DNA of 34,142 nucleotides from Brevundimonas sp. (lineage in GTDB: Bacteria > Pseudomonadota > Alphaproteobacteria > Caulobacterales > Caulobacteraceae). Location: the NCBI RefSeq assembly GCF_013823285.1, contig NZ_PNLV01000018.1, forward strand, positions 1-34,142. The letters run 5' to 3'. Made by a program: the position numbers and the translations under genes. This document shows positions 10,634-19,573 of the stretch, piece after piece. Under the pieces are notes generated by a model. The model saw only the letters and a program-made list of their open reading frames with translations, made no database searches and was not told the DNA's origin. Position 1 is the stretch's first letter; every line of letters begins with the position of its first letter.

Positions 10634-11490
10634 CATGTCTCTTCGGGAAAGCCCAGCTCCGCCCTCAGCGTCCGCGCCGTCATCCCGTCCGCGCGCAGCT
10701 CGGCCAGGGTTTGCGACCGATCACGCTTTGCGTAGCGCTTGCCGTCCGGGCCGGTCAGCAGGCGGTGGTGGCGATAGACGGGCGCAGGCCAGCCCATCAG
10801 CGCCTGGATCAGCCGCTGGATGTGCGCGGCCTCGAACAGGTCATGGCCCCGGATAACATGGGTGACGCCCTGAAGGGCGTCATCGTGGGTCGCCGCCAGG
10901 TGATAGGCCACGCCCGAGTCCTTGCGCGCCAGGACCACATCCCCCGCCGTTTCAGGCCGCGCGCGGAGCAATCCCGTCTCGCCCTCCGGTCCGGCGCCCT
11001 CTTCATGAAACTCCAGCTCGTTCCAGCCGTCGCCCAGCGCATCGCGCGCCCGGTCCAGCGACAGGCGCCAGGCGAACGGCCGCCCCTTGTCCAGCAACCG
11101 CGCCTCCTCGTCCGGATCATGAGGGCCGGGCCGCACCGCTTCGGCGGGCCCGTGGGGCGCCTGGCCGATGCCCTCCATGATCTCGCGGCGGGTGCGGAAA
11201 CAGCGATACAGCAGGCCGCGCGCGTTCAGGTCGTCAACGACCGCGGCATAGTCGCCGAGGTGATCGGACTGGCGCCGCACCGGCGTTTCCCAGTCCAGCC
11301 CCAGCCAGGCCAGATCCGCGAAAACCGCCGCCTCGTATTCGGACCGGCAGCGGGTCTGGTCGATGTCCTCAATGCGCAGGATGAAGCGTCCGCCCGCAGC
11401 GCGGGCAGCCGCCCAGGCGGCCAGGGCCGAGAAGGCGTGGCCCCGGTGTAGAAGGCCGGTGGGCGATGGAGCGAAGCGGGTGATGAACAC
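10633..11490 (-). CDS. gluQ: Glutamyl-Q tRNA(Asp) synthetase
   Basis: FAPSPTGLLHRGHAFSAL class I GluRS-like catalytic core, RIEDIDQTRCR, ~285 aa without an anticodon-binding domain, and YAKRDRS. Confidence 0.95.
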   Translation of the reverse strand: MFITRFAPSPTGLLHRGHAFSALAAWAAARAAGGRFILRIEDIDQTRCRSEYEAAVFADLAWLGLDWETPVRRQSDHLGDYAAVVDDLNARGLLYRCFRTRREIMEGIGQAPHGPAEAVRPGPHDPDEEARLLDKGRPFAWRLSLDRARDALGDGWNELEFHEEGAGPEGETGLLRARPETAGDVVLARKDSGVAYHLAATHDDALQGVTHVIRGHDLFEAAHIQRLIQALMGWPAPVYRHHRLLTGPDGKRYAKRDRSQTLAELRADGMTARTLRAELGFPEET

Positions 11491-11494
11491 CGGC

Positions 11495-12628
11495 TCAGGC
11501 GCGCCTCAGGGCGCCGGCCTTCTCGGCCCCCTCGACGGCCGCGCGAAGGTCCGCCTCGGCGACGAAATCGAACTGGGCGATCATGTCCTCGAGCGCGAAC
11601 CGGGGCTGGGTCATGGCCCAGTCGATCGCCAGACGCGCCGGTCCGCTGACCACGGGCGGCGCCAGCCCGGTGGCGGCGTAGAAGGTCAGGGTCTGGCGGC
11701 GGGGCAGGTCATAGGCCGGGAGCCGCGGCCGCAGCCGCTGCTGGGCCATGGCCACCTCGTCCCGAAAGGCCGGACTGGCCGCCAGCTCCGACAGACGCCG
11801 TCCCAGGTCGGCGAGCCGTCTGGCCAGGTCCGCGCCCCCGTCCCGGTCGGCCGGCGGCAGCCAGGCGCGGAACGCCGGATCCTGCATGGCGGCCGGCTCC
11901 AGCAGGCGAAACAGGATGCGCCCGTAAAGCGGCGTCACCGACAGGGTCACATGCAGCGAGGGTCCGTCCACCGCCAGGGCGTCGTGGTACCAGCCGCGCG
12001 GCAGGTAGAGCACGTCGCCGGGGCGCATGCGCACCTCCTGCATCACCGGCCCGGCGTTGCGGGCCAGCCAGTCGCGGGCCGACTCCCCTTCACCGGGGTA
12101 ATCCACCGGATCCTCGGCGCGGTTCCGGTACAGCCGCCAGATCTTCTCGCCCTCGGTCTGGATCGCGAAGACATCGTGCAGGTCATAGTGGGGGCCGAAC
12201 CCCCGCACGCCCTGGAAGGAGCAATAGACGTTGGCCGCCACCGAGGCCGCGAAGGTTTCGCGCAGCATGTCGCAGACGGCGCGCAGTTCCGGCGTCAGCT
12301 CGCCCGCCTCATTGGCTATGACGGTCGCGCCCATGGCCATCATCACCTGGACCTTGGCCGGTGACGGCCTGACTACGGGGCCGGCCAGGGTCTGCACCTC
12401 GGCGCAGTAGGCGTCCGCCGCGATGGGCTGGCCGTTGTGAACCATCTGGAGGTTCGTGTGGGTCCAGAGGGACGCCTGGCCCAGCAGGCCGTTGAAGGTG
12501 TCCCAGTCCAGCAGGGCCCGCTTGTCTTCGCCGTCGGGCGCGGGAATATGCAGCGGCTTTCGGCCGTCATGGTCCGAGAGGAATTGATCCGGCGTCATCG
12601 GCGCCAGAAGATCGACAAGGGTGCGCAT
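11495..12628 (-). CDS. JmjC/cupin-4 type Fe(II)/2OG oxygenase (ribosomal oxygenase-like)
   Basis: HYDLHDVF HxD motif, distal SLHVTLSV His, and MRPGDVLYLPRGWYHDA JmjC/cupin segment. Confidence 0.85.
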   Translation of the reverse strand: MRTLVDLLAPMTPDQFLSDHDGRKPLHIPAPDGEDKRALLDWDTFNGLLGQASLWTHTNLQMVHNGQPIAADAYCAEVQTLAGPVVRPSPAKVQVMMAMGATVIANEAGELTPELRAVCDMLRETFAASVAANVYCSFQGVRGFGPHYDLHDVFAIQTEGEKIWRLYRNRAEDPVDYPGEGESARDWLARNAGPVMQEVRMRPGDVLYLPRGWYHDALAVDGPSLHVTLSVTPLYGRILFRLLEPAAMQDPAFRAWLPPADRDGGADLARRLADLGRRLSELAASPAFRDEVAMAQQRLRPRLPAYDLPRRQTLTFYAATGLAPPVVSGPARLAIDWAMTQPRFALEDMIAQFDFVAEADLRAAVEGAEKAGALRRA

Positions 12629-12681
12629 GGCCGGACGCTAGCGCCGGACCGCGCCCCTGTCGATCACGCCAGGAGGCGCCC

Positions 12682-13335
12682 GTGCCCGTCATCGCCCCCG
12701 ATCCCGACGCCGTCGCCGCCGCCCGCGCTGACCTGGCCCAGGCCGACCCCGCCCTGGCGCGCGCCCATGCCATGACGCCAGCGTTCGAATGGCGCCTGCG
12801 CCCCGGCGGCTTCGAGGGCCTGTTCCGCATGATCGTCGAACAGCAGGTGTCGGTGGCCGCCGCCGCCTCCATCTGGCGCCGTGTGGGCGAGGGGCTCGTA
12901 GAGATCACGCCCGAGGCGGTGCTGGCCCATGACATCGACGCGCTGCGCACCTTCGGCCTGTCCGGTCAGAAGGCGAAATACGGCCATGAGATCGCCCGCG
13001 CCCAGGCCGACGGCCGCATCGATCTGGAGCACATGCAGACCCTGGGCGACGAGGAAGCGGTCGCCGCCCTGACCGCCATCAAGGGCGTCGGCAAGTGGAC
13101 GGCCGAGACCTATCTGATGTTCTGCGAAGGGCGGCTGGACGTGTTTCCCGGCGGCGACGTGGCCTTGCAGGAGGCCATGCGCTGGGCCGATGCGGCCGAA
13201 GACCGCCCCAATGAAAAGGCCGCCTATCTGAGGGCCGAAATCTGGCGGCCCCACCGGGGCGTGGCCGCGCATCTGCTGTGGGCGTGGTATGGCGGGGTCA
13301 AGCGCGGCGAGATCGTGCTGGATGAGACCGCCTGA
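12682..13335 (+). CDS. DNA-3-methyladenine glycosylase II (AlkA-like, HhH-GPD)
   Basis: FEGLFRMIVEQQVSVAAAASIWRR, IKGVGKWTAETYLMFCEGRLDVFPGGDVALQ: HhH-GPD with catalytic Asp. Confidence 0.93.
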   Translation: MPVIAPDPDAVAAARADLAQADPALARAHAMTPAFEWRLRPGGFEGLFRMIVEQQVSVAAAASIWRRVGEGLVEITPEAVLAHDIDALRTFGLSGQKAKYGHEIARAQADGRIDLEHMQTLGDEEAVAALTAIKGVGKWTAETYLMFCEGRLDVFPGGDVALQEAMRWADAAEDRPNEKAAYLRAEIWRPHRGVAAHLLWAWYGGVKRGEIVLDETA

Positions 13336-14000
13336 TGACCCGATCGATCCTGGGCCTGACCCCGCCCGACCTGCCCATCGCCGACATCGCGCCCCTCGCG
13401 GCGCTGGATCTCATCGGCGTCGCCGTGTTCGCCGCCACCGGGGCGCTGGCCGCCGCGCGCGACCGGCATGATCTGGTGACCATGACCTTCTTCGCCGCCG
13501 TCACCGGGGTGGGCGGCGGCACCCTGCGGGACCTGTTGATCGGGGCGCCGGTGTTCTGGGTGGTAGACTGGCGCTACATCGCCATGTGCATCGCCGCCAG
13601 CGTCATCGTCTGGCTGCTGGGGCCTCGCCCCTGGCGCTTCAGGCTTCTGTTGTGGCTCGACGCCTTCGGCCTGGCCGCCTACGGCGTGATCGGCGCGGCC
13701 AAGGCCGAGGCCTGGGGCGCCGCGCCCCTGATCTGCATCGTCATGGGCGCCCTGACCGCCTGTTTCGGGGGGGTGGTGCGCGACCTTCTGGCTGGTCAGC
13801 CCTCCGTGCTTCTGCGGCGCGAGATCGTGGTTTCGGCGGCGCTGGCTGCGGCGACCGCTTTCGTGATGCTGACCGCCCTGGGCGTGAGCACATGGCTCGC
13901 CGCCGCCGTCGCGACCGCCGTGGGCTTCATTCTGCGCGCGGGCGCCCTGAAGTGGGGCTGGAGCCTGCCCTCGTTTCCCGAGACGCCGCTGAAGTCCTGA
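13335..14000 (+). CDS. Trimeric intracellular cation (TRIC) channel family / UPF0126 membrane protein
   Basis: LDLIGVAVFAATGALAAARDRHDL, TGVGGGTLRDLLIGAPVFWV and duplicated GGVVRDLL motif. TGATGA overlap with the glycosylase. Confidence 0.92.
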   Translation: MTRSILGLTPPDLPIADIAPLAALDLIGVAVFAATGALAAARDRHDLVTMTFFAAVTGVGGGTLRDLLIGAPVFWVVDWRYIAMCIAASVIVWLLGPRPWRFRLLLWLDAFGLAAYGVIGAAKAEAWGAAPLICIVMGALTACFGGVVRDLLAGQPSVLLRREIVVSAALAAATAFVMLTALGVSTWLAAAVATAVGFILRAGALKWGWSLPSFPETPLKS

Positions 14001-14129
14001 AGCGTGTTCGTCAGGTCATGGCGGCGTCATCGAATCGGGTCTAGGATCGAATTGTTCCGAGCGTGAAGGAGGGCGTGTCTTCAGTCCTGTCGCCTCGATC
14101 CTCTCCGTTTTTCGCGCGGGAGGGGCCTG

Positions 14130-14690
14130 ATGCAGGTCCTGTCCCGCCCGCCGTCCGGCTTTCCCGCCCTGGTGCTGAACGCCGATTTCCGGCCGCTGTC
14201 CTATTATCCCCTGTCCGTCTGGCCCTGGCAGGAAGTGGTCAAGGCGGTGTTCCAGGAACGGGTGGACGTGGTCTCCACCTACGACAAGGTGGTGCGCAGC
14301 CCCTCGCTGGAGTTCCGGCTGCCCAGCGTCGTCTCTCTGAAAAGCTATATCGATCAGGACCGCCAGCCGGCCTTCACCCGCTTCAACGTCTTCCTGCGCG
14401 ACGGATTCCTCTGCCAGTATTGCGGATCCGGTTCGGATCTGACCTTCGACCATGTGCTGCCGCGCTCACAGGGCGGAACCACAAGCTGGGAGAACATCGT
14501 CGCCGCCTGCGCGCCCTGCAATCTCAGAAAGGGCGGCCGCACGCCGCGCCAGGCCGACATGCCGATCCGGCGCAATCCCTTCCGCCCCAACAGCTGGCAG
14601 CTTCAGGATCTCGGCCGCCGCTTCCCGCCCAACTATCTGCACCAGAGCTGGCTGGACTACCTCTACTGGGACATCGAGCTTGAACCCTGA
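14130..14690 (+). CDS. HNH endonuclease family protein
   Basis: CQYCGSGSDLTFDHVLPRSQGGTTSWENIVAACAPCNLRKGGRTP; SD GGAGGGG upstream. Confidence 0.92.
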   Translation: MQVLSRPPSGFPALVLNADFRPLSYYPLSVWPWQEVVKAVFQERVDVVSTYDKVVRSPSLEFRLPSVVSLKSYIDQDRQPAFTRFNVFLRDGFLCQYCGSGSDLTFDHVLPRSQGGTTSWENIVAACAPCNLRKGGRTPRQADMPIRRNPFRPNSWQLQDLGRRFPPNYLHQSWLDYLYWDIELEP

Positions 14691-14795
14691 GGTCCGTCGG
14701 TGTTTCGCGCCTCGGCGACGACGCCTCACCCGGGAAGTGAAATGTCGCATGACCTTGCCAACCGCGCGCCAGACGCGCAGGTAACCAGCCGGACC
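14691..14795 (+). other. Candidate structured RNA segment (long-range stem plus internal hairpins)
   Basis: GGTCCGtCGGT (14691-) can pair with ACCaGcCGGACC (-14795). Internal hairpin GCGCG-CCAGA-CGCGC at 14764-14778. Confidence 0.25.
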
Positions 14796-14815
14796 AATAG
14801 CTTGCTGGGCGTGTC

Positions 14816-15004
14816 GTGACTGAAGCTGAACGTATTGAGGCCTTGCTCGATCTTGTCGATGTCGAGCGCTCGGAAAGCGCCGACCGCAGCGCCCAGCTCA
14901 CCGTCCTGGGCCTTGTCGAACGCGTCGGACGCAGCGGCTACCGTCCGACCACGGCCGGCTGGAACCTGTTGGGAGAGCGGGGACGGGCCTTCCGCACCGA
15001 TTGA
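14816..15004 (+). CDS. Small hypothetical protein (62 aa, GTG start)
   Basis: MTEAERIEALLDLVDVERSESADRSAQLTVLGLVERVGRSGYRPTTAGWNLLGERGRAFRTD. Plausible composition; end pattern resembles a small winged-helix C-terminus (YRPTTAGWNLL). Confidence 0.5.
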   Translation: MTEAERIEALLDLVDVERSESADRSAQLTVLGLVERVGRSGYRPTTAGWNLLGERGRAFRTD

Positions 15005-15031
15005 CCGCAGGCGGTCGCCGACACAGCCGCG

Positions 15032-15050
15032 CCGGCGGGATCACCGCCGG
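15032..15050. repeat. GC-rich hairpin between small ORF and yqgE
   Basis: CCGGCGG-GATCA-CCGCCGG, 7-bp perfect arms. Confidence 0.5.
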
Positions 15051-15117
15051 GGCCGGGGAGGTGCGCGCCGGACGGATGCGCCTTGCATCCGCCGAAGCCG
15101 CCCCTGATGATGACGCC

Positions 15118-15687
15118 ATGTCGGAATTCCAGTCCCTCGCGGGCAAGCTGCTGGTGGCCATGCCGGGCATCGGCGATCCGCGCTTCGAACATGCCGTGAT
15201 CCTGATCTGCGCCCATCAGGCGGACCACGCCATGGGTCTGCGCCTGGACCGCCCCGCCCCCGGCGTGAACCTCAGGACCGTGCTGGAGAAGCTTGAGATG
15301 GAGGGCGCGGAGCGGGCGACGGATCAGGCTGTGCTCATGGGCGGGCCGGTGGACCGGGAGCGGGGCTTCGTGCTGCACACCAGTGACTGGACCGCGCCGG
15401 ACGCCTCCCTTCCCGTGGGCGAGGGCTTGGCCATCACCGCCACCCGCGAGGCCCTGGTGGCCATGACGGATGACGAGGCCCGCCCGGAGCGATCCGTGCT
15501 GGTTCTGGGCTACGCTGGCTGGGGCGAGGGTCAGATCGAGGACGAACTGACCGAAAACGTCTGGCTCACCGCCGAGCCGGACGCGGATCTGCTGTTTGAC
15601 GCCGATCATGCGACCAAGTGGAGCCGGGCCCTGGCGGGCATCGGCGTGGACGCCGCCAGGCTGTCTGCTCACGGCGGCAGGGCCTGA
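15118..15687 (+). CDS. yqgE: YqgE/AlgH family protein (UPF0301)
   Basis: SLAGKLLVAMPGIGDPRFEHAVILICAHQADHAMGLRLDRP and ERSVLVLGYAGWGEGQIEDELTENVWL. An upstream ATG at 15076 is also possible. Confidence 0.95.
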   Translation: MSEFQSLAGKLLVAMPGIGDPRFEHAVILICAHQADHAMGLRLDRPAPGVNLRTVLEKLEMEGAERATDQAVLMGGPVDRERGFVLHTSDWTAPDASLPVGEGLAITATREALVAMTDDEARPERSVLVLGYAGWGEGQIEDELTENVWLTAEPDADLLFDADHATKWSRALAGIGVDAARLSAHGGRA

Positions 15688-15690
15688 GGC

Positions 15691-16044
15691 TCAGTCGGGG
15701 GCTTTCTCGAGCCAGTCGTCGATCTGGGTCACGGCCTCGCGCGTGCGGCGATGGCGTTCGGTCGTGACGGCCGGATCACTGGGCGGCGCCGCCTGCTCCA
15801 CATAGGGCGTGGGCGGCTGACGGGCGGCCTCCAGATCGCGCAGGGTCAGCCGCGCCTCCGTATCCAGACGGCGGGCCGTGTCGGCCCGGGCGTCGGCCTG
15901 AAGGCGCAGGCTCTCCATCCGGGCCTGATGCCGCTCGACCTGATAGCGGTGGGGGTCCGTCCCGTAGGGCGCGACCTGGGCGGCCGCGGCGGAGGCGGTC
16001 AGCAAGCCGATCAGAAAAAGTCCGGTCAGGGTGCGCATGCTCAC
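15691..16044 (-). CDS. Hypothetical secreted/periplasmic protein
   Basis: Signal peptide MRTLTGLFLIGLLTASAAAAQ and helical QARMESLRLQADARADTARRLDTEARL. Start could be 16038. Confidence 0.65.
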   Translation of the reverse strand: MSMRTLTGLFLIGLLTASAAAAQVAPYGTDPHRYQVERHQARMESLRLQADARADTARRLDTEARLTLRDLEAARQPPTPYVEQAAPPSDPAVTTERHRRTREAVTQIDDWLEKAPD

Positions 16045-16145
16045 AGGATGCGGCGTATCCGCCCGTTCTCCAAGCGTGGCCGCAACCCATGGCCCTCTCC
16101 CGGGTTGGTCAGGCTCATGCGAGCAACCACAAGGAGGACCGCATC

Positions 16146-16742
16146 ATGGCCCAGACACTGAATGGCAAGACCATCGCCATCCTGGCCACGGACGGCTTTG
16201 AACAGGTCGAGCTGACCGAACCCATGAAGGCGCTGAAGCACGCGGGCGCGACCGTGGAGATCGTCTCGCCCAAACAGGGCGAGATCCAGGGGTTCAACCA
16301 TTTCGACAAGGGCGACACGTTCAAGGTCGACCGCGCCGTCAGCACGGCGGACGCCTCGGCCTACGCCGGGCTGGTGCTGCCGGGCGGCGCCCATAACCCC
16401 GACAATCTGCGCCTCGACGAGGACGCCCTGGCCTTCGTGCGCGCCTTCTTCGACGCCGGAAAGCCGGTCGCCGCGATCTGCCACGCGCCCTGGATCCTGA
16501 TCGATGCGGGCGTGGTCGAGGGCCGCAAGCTGACCAGCTACAAGACCATCCGCACAGACCTGCGAAACGCGGGCGCCGAGGTGGTGGACGAAGAGGTGGT
16601 CGTGGACGAAGGTCTTGTCACCAGCCGGGATCCCGACGACCTGCCCGCCTTCTGCGCAAAAATGATCGAGGAGTTCGCCGAGGGACGCCACCAGGGCCAG
16701 GCCGAGGCGGCGAAGGAGGCGGACCGGCCCGTCGCCCACTGA
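16146..16742 (+). CDS. DJ-1/PfpI family protein
   Basis: TIAILATDGFEQVELTEPMKALKHAGATVEIVSP, YAGLVLPGGAHNPDNLR and VAAICHAPWILIDAG nucleophile elbow. Confidence 0.94.
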   Translation: MAQTLNGKTIAILATDGFEQVELTEPMKALKHAGATVEIVSPKQGEIQGFNHFDKGDTFKVDRAVSTADASAYAGLVLPGGAHNPDNLRLDEDALAFVRAFFDAGKPVAAICHAPWILIDAGVVEGRKLTSYKTIRTDLRNAGAEVVDEEVVVDEGLVTSRDPDDLPAFCAKMIEEFAEGRHQGQAEAAKEADRPVAH

Positions 16743-16777
16743 CAGACCTTGCGGCTCACGCTCAAGAACACTTGAAG

Positions 16778-16797
16778 ATATAAGGATATCTTTATAT
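16778..16797. promoter_or_regulatory. 20-bp AT-rich near-palindrome upstream of or overlapping the metK start (candidate operator or RBS hairpin)
   Basis: ATATAAGGATATCTTTATAT differs from its reverse complement only at one mirrored pair. A second dyad TCAAG-AACA-CTTGA lies at 16762-16775. Confidence 0.6.
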
Positions 16798-18022
16798 GGC
16801 TGGCGCTCCCTCGAATACCGGAGCCTCGCCCGTGAGCCGCACCTCCTACGTCTTCACCTCGGAAAGCGTGTCCGAAGGCCACCCCGACAAGGTGTCCGAC
16901 CGCATCTCCGACACCATCGTCGACCTGTTCATGGCCAGGGATCCGGAGGCCCGGGTGGCCTGCGAGACCCTGACCACCACCAACCGCGTGGTGCTGGCCG
17001 GTGAAATCCGGGGCAAGGGCATCTGGGAGAACGGGGCCTGGGCCCCGGGCATCGAGGCCGAAATCGAGGCCGCCGTGCGCGCCGCGGTCAAGGACATCGG
17101 CTATGAACAGGACGGGTTCCACTGGAAGACCCTGACCTTCGAGAACCATCTGCACGGCCAGTCCGCCGACATTGCCGTGGGCGTTGATGCGGCTGACGGC
17201 AAGGACGAGGGCGCGGGCGACCAGGGCATCATGTTCGGCTACGCCTCCAACGAGACGCCCGAGCTGATGCCCGCCACCCTGGCCTACAGCCACCGCATCC
17301 TGAAGCGTCTGGCCGAGCTGCGCCACGGCGGCGAGAAGCGCCTCGAGCCCGACGCCAAGAGTCAGGTCAGCCTGTTCTACGAGAACGGCGTCCCGGTGCG
17401 GGCCACCGCCATCGTCGTCTCGACCCAGCACGCGAAGGGCATGACCCAGGCCGACGTGGCCGCCCTGGTCAAGCCGGTGGTGGCCGAGGTGCTGCCCGAG
17501 GGCTTCATCACCGACGAGACCGTCTGGCACATCAATCCCACGGGCGTTTTCGAGATCGGCGGCCCGGACGGCGACGCCGGCCTCACCGGCCGCAAGATCA
17601 TCGTCGACACCTATGGCGGCGCCTCGCCCCATGGCGGCGGCGCCTTCTCGGGCAAGGACTGCACCAAGGTGGACCGCTCGGCCGCCTACGCCGCCCGCTA
17701 CCTGGCCAAGAACGTGGTGGCGGCCGGGCTGGCCGACCGCTGCACCATCCAGCTCAGCTACGCCATCGGCGTGGCTGAGCCCCAGTCGGTCCACGTGGAC
17801 CTGCACGGCACCGGCAAGATTTCCGAAGAGGTGCTGGAGCGCGAACTGCCCGCCATGATCGGCGGCGCCACCCCCCGCGCCATCCGCGAGCATCTTGGCC
17901 TGAACAAGCCCATCTACGCCCGCACCGCCGCCTACGGTCACTTCGGACGCGAGCCGGACGCCGACGGCGGCTTCAGCTGGGAACGCACCGACCTGGGCGA
18001 CAGGCTGAAGGCCCTGGCCTAA
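16796..18022 (+). CDS. metK: S-adenosylmethionine synthetase (start may instead be GTG at 16832)
   Basis: [30 protein letters not shown] and [23 protein letters not shown]. Confidence 0.97.
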   Translation: MAGAPSNTGASPVSRTSYVFTSESVSEGHPDKVSDRISDTIVDLFMARDPEARVACETLTTTNRVVLAGEIRGKGIWENGAWAPGIEAEIEAAVRAAVKDIGYEQDGFHWKTLTFENHLHGQSADIAVGVDAADGKDEGAGDQGIMFGYASNETPELMPATLAYSHRILKRLAELRHGGEKRLEPDAKSQVSLFYENGVPVRATAIVVSTQHAKGMTQADVAALVKPVVAEVLPEGFITDETVWHINPTGVFEIGGPDGDAGLTGRKIIVDTYGGASPHGGGAFSGKDCTKVDRSAAYAARYLAKNVVAAGLADRCTIQLSYAIGVAEPQSVHVDLHGTGKISEEVLERELPAMIGGATPRAIREHLGLNKPIYARTAAYGHFGREPDADGGFSWERTDLGDRLKALA

Positions 18023-18855
18023 AGCGCCGCGAAGGTATCGCAGGCGGCGGGGTCGCCTGAGTCATAGCCCCGCCGCAGCCACTGCATCCGCTGGGCCGAG
18101 GTGCCGTGGGTGAAGGTCTCCGGAGACCGCCGCCCGCCGCCCAGGCGGTCGTCGCCGATAGCCGAGGCGGCGTTCATGCCCTCTTCCAGGCTTCCCGCGG
18201 TCAGGGCCACCTCGCCGCCCGAAACGGCGGCGGCGTTGGCCGCCCAGACGCCCGCATAGCAGTCGGCCTGAAGCTCCAGCGCCACGGAATAGCGGTTCGC
18301 CTCGCCTTCGGAGCGGGCCCGGCTCTGGGCCTGACGCACCTGATCCGAGGCGCCGGTCAGGGTCTGCACATGGTGGCCGATCTCGTGGGCGATGACATAG
18401 GCCTTGGCGAAGTCGCCGCCCGCCCCCAGCTGTTCGCTCATGACCTGCCAGAAGCCCAGGTCCAGATAGACGGTCCGGTCCGCCGGGCAATAGAACGGCC
18501 CCATGGCCGCCTGGCCATAGCCGCAGCCGGCGGTTGCGGTGCCCTGTTCGTACAGGACGAAGCCCGGCGGCTGATAGCCCGGCATCTGCGTGGCCCAGAC
18601 ATCGTTCACGTTGGTCCCGATGACGTCGACGAACAGGCCTGCCTCGTCCTCGGGCGTGCCGACCTCGCCGCGTTCGGCCTGACCCAGCCCGCCCAGCTGG
18701 CCGGCCACCTGGGTCGTGACCTGGGGGTCGATGCCGAACACCAGATAGCCGATGATCCCCAGCACGGCCACGCCGATGCCGCCGCCGGCGACCCCCGGGC
18801 CCATGCCGCGCCGGTCCTCGATGCCGCCGCCCCGCCGTCCGCCTCTCCAGCGCAT
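18019..18855 (-). CDS. YpfJ-type neutral zinc metallopeptidase
   Basis: IEDRRG N-terminus, single [27 protein letters not shown] and [12 protein letters not shown]. Confidence 0.94.
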   Translation of the reverse strand: MRWRGGRRGGGIEDRRGMGPGVAGGGIGVAVLGIIGYLVFGIDPQVTTQVAGQLGGLGQAERGEVGTPEDEAGLFVDVIGTNVNDVWATQMPGYQPPGFVLYEQGTATAGCGYGQAAMGPFYCPADRTVYLDLGFWQVMSEQLGAGGDFAKAYVIAHEIGHHVQTLTGASDQVRQAQSRARSEGEANRYSVALELQADCYAGVWAANAAAVSGGEVALTAGSLEEGMNAASAIGDDRLGGGRRSPETFTHGTSAQRMQWLRRGYDSGDPAACDTFAAL

Positions 18856-18922
18856 GCGCCGCCTCCCGCCTTGTTCTGTCGTTCAAGCTACGCCGGAACG
18901 CGGGACGAGGGGAAGGGATGCG

Positions 18923-19573
18923 TCAGCCGTCCCAGCCCGCCTCGAAGGGAAAGCGCCGGGCCCAGAAGTCCGCCAGTTCGGGCAGGGCGTCCACGCGGCG
19001 GACCACCTGGCTCATCTTCGGCGCCTCGGCACGGAAGCGCCGCCGCCGGGGCGTCCAGCGGCTGGCCACCGTGACATAGAGGTCCAGCACCGTCAGATGA
19101 TCGCCCAGGAGGAAATCGCCGGGCTCCACCTGGGCGTCCATCACGGCCCAGCAGGCGGCGATGCGCGCGGCGGTGCGGTCCCGAACGGCCGCCTGAGCCG
19201 CCTCGTCGTCGCCCACCAGCCGCGAGGGCTCGTCGCGCACCCAGAACATGGAATAGATCGAGGCGGGGATGAAGCTCATCCAGCGCAGGAACTGGGCCCG
19301 GCGCGAATCGTCGATCGCCGGGGCCAGCCGCGCCTCGGGATGGCTGTCGGCCAGCCAGATCAGGATGGCCGCGCTTTCGGTGATGGTCTCGCCGTCCGGG
19401 GTGATCAGGGCCGGAATCTGGCGCATGGGATTGACCGGCGCCACCCGATCCCGTTGCGCCTCGCCCTCCCAGGTGGGCGCCTCAATCACCTCATGATCTA
19501 TTCCCAGCAACGTCAGGGCCGCCTCCACCGGGACCGAACCGGAGCCGGCGGCGCCGTAGACCGTGAAACTCAT
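18923..19573 (-). CDS. Glutathione S-transferase family protein
   Basis: FTVYGAAGSGSVPVEAALTLLGIDHEV, PMRQIPALITPDGETITESAAILIWLAD thioredoxin-fold N-domain. Confidence 0.92.
   Translation of the reverse strand: MSFTVYGAAGSGSVPVEAALTLLGIDHEVIEAPTWEGEAQRDRVAPVNPMRQIPALITPDGETITESAAILIWLADSHPEARLAPAIDDSRRAQFLRWMSFIPASIYSMFWVRDEPSRLVGDDEAAQAAVRDRTAARIAACWAVMDAQVEPGDFLLGDHLTVLDLYVTVASRWTPRRRRFRAEAPKMSQVVRRVDALPELADFWARRFPFEAGWDG

Noticed and set aside
14130-14690. HNH endonuclease as part of a defense or restriction island
   Set aside because: It is a stand-alone HNH protein of a type common in alphaproteobacterial core genomes, with no methyltransferase, helicase or other defense partner nearby.
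16742-16832. SAM-II or SAM/SAH riboswitch upstream of metK
   Set aside because: The leader is very short, and I could not recognise the conserved cores of these riboswitches. The dyads fit an operator or RBS hairpin better. A covariance-model search (Rfam SAM families) would decide.
16538-17941. 467-aa ORF antisense to metK and the PfpI gene
   Set aside because: Shadow ORF of high-GC coding DNA that spans two well-supported plus-strand genes; no recognisable protein motif.
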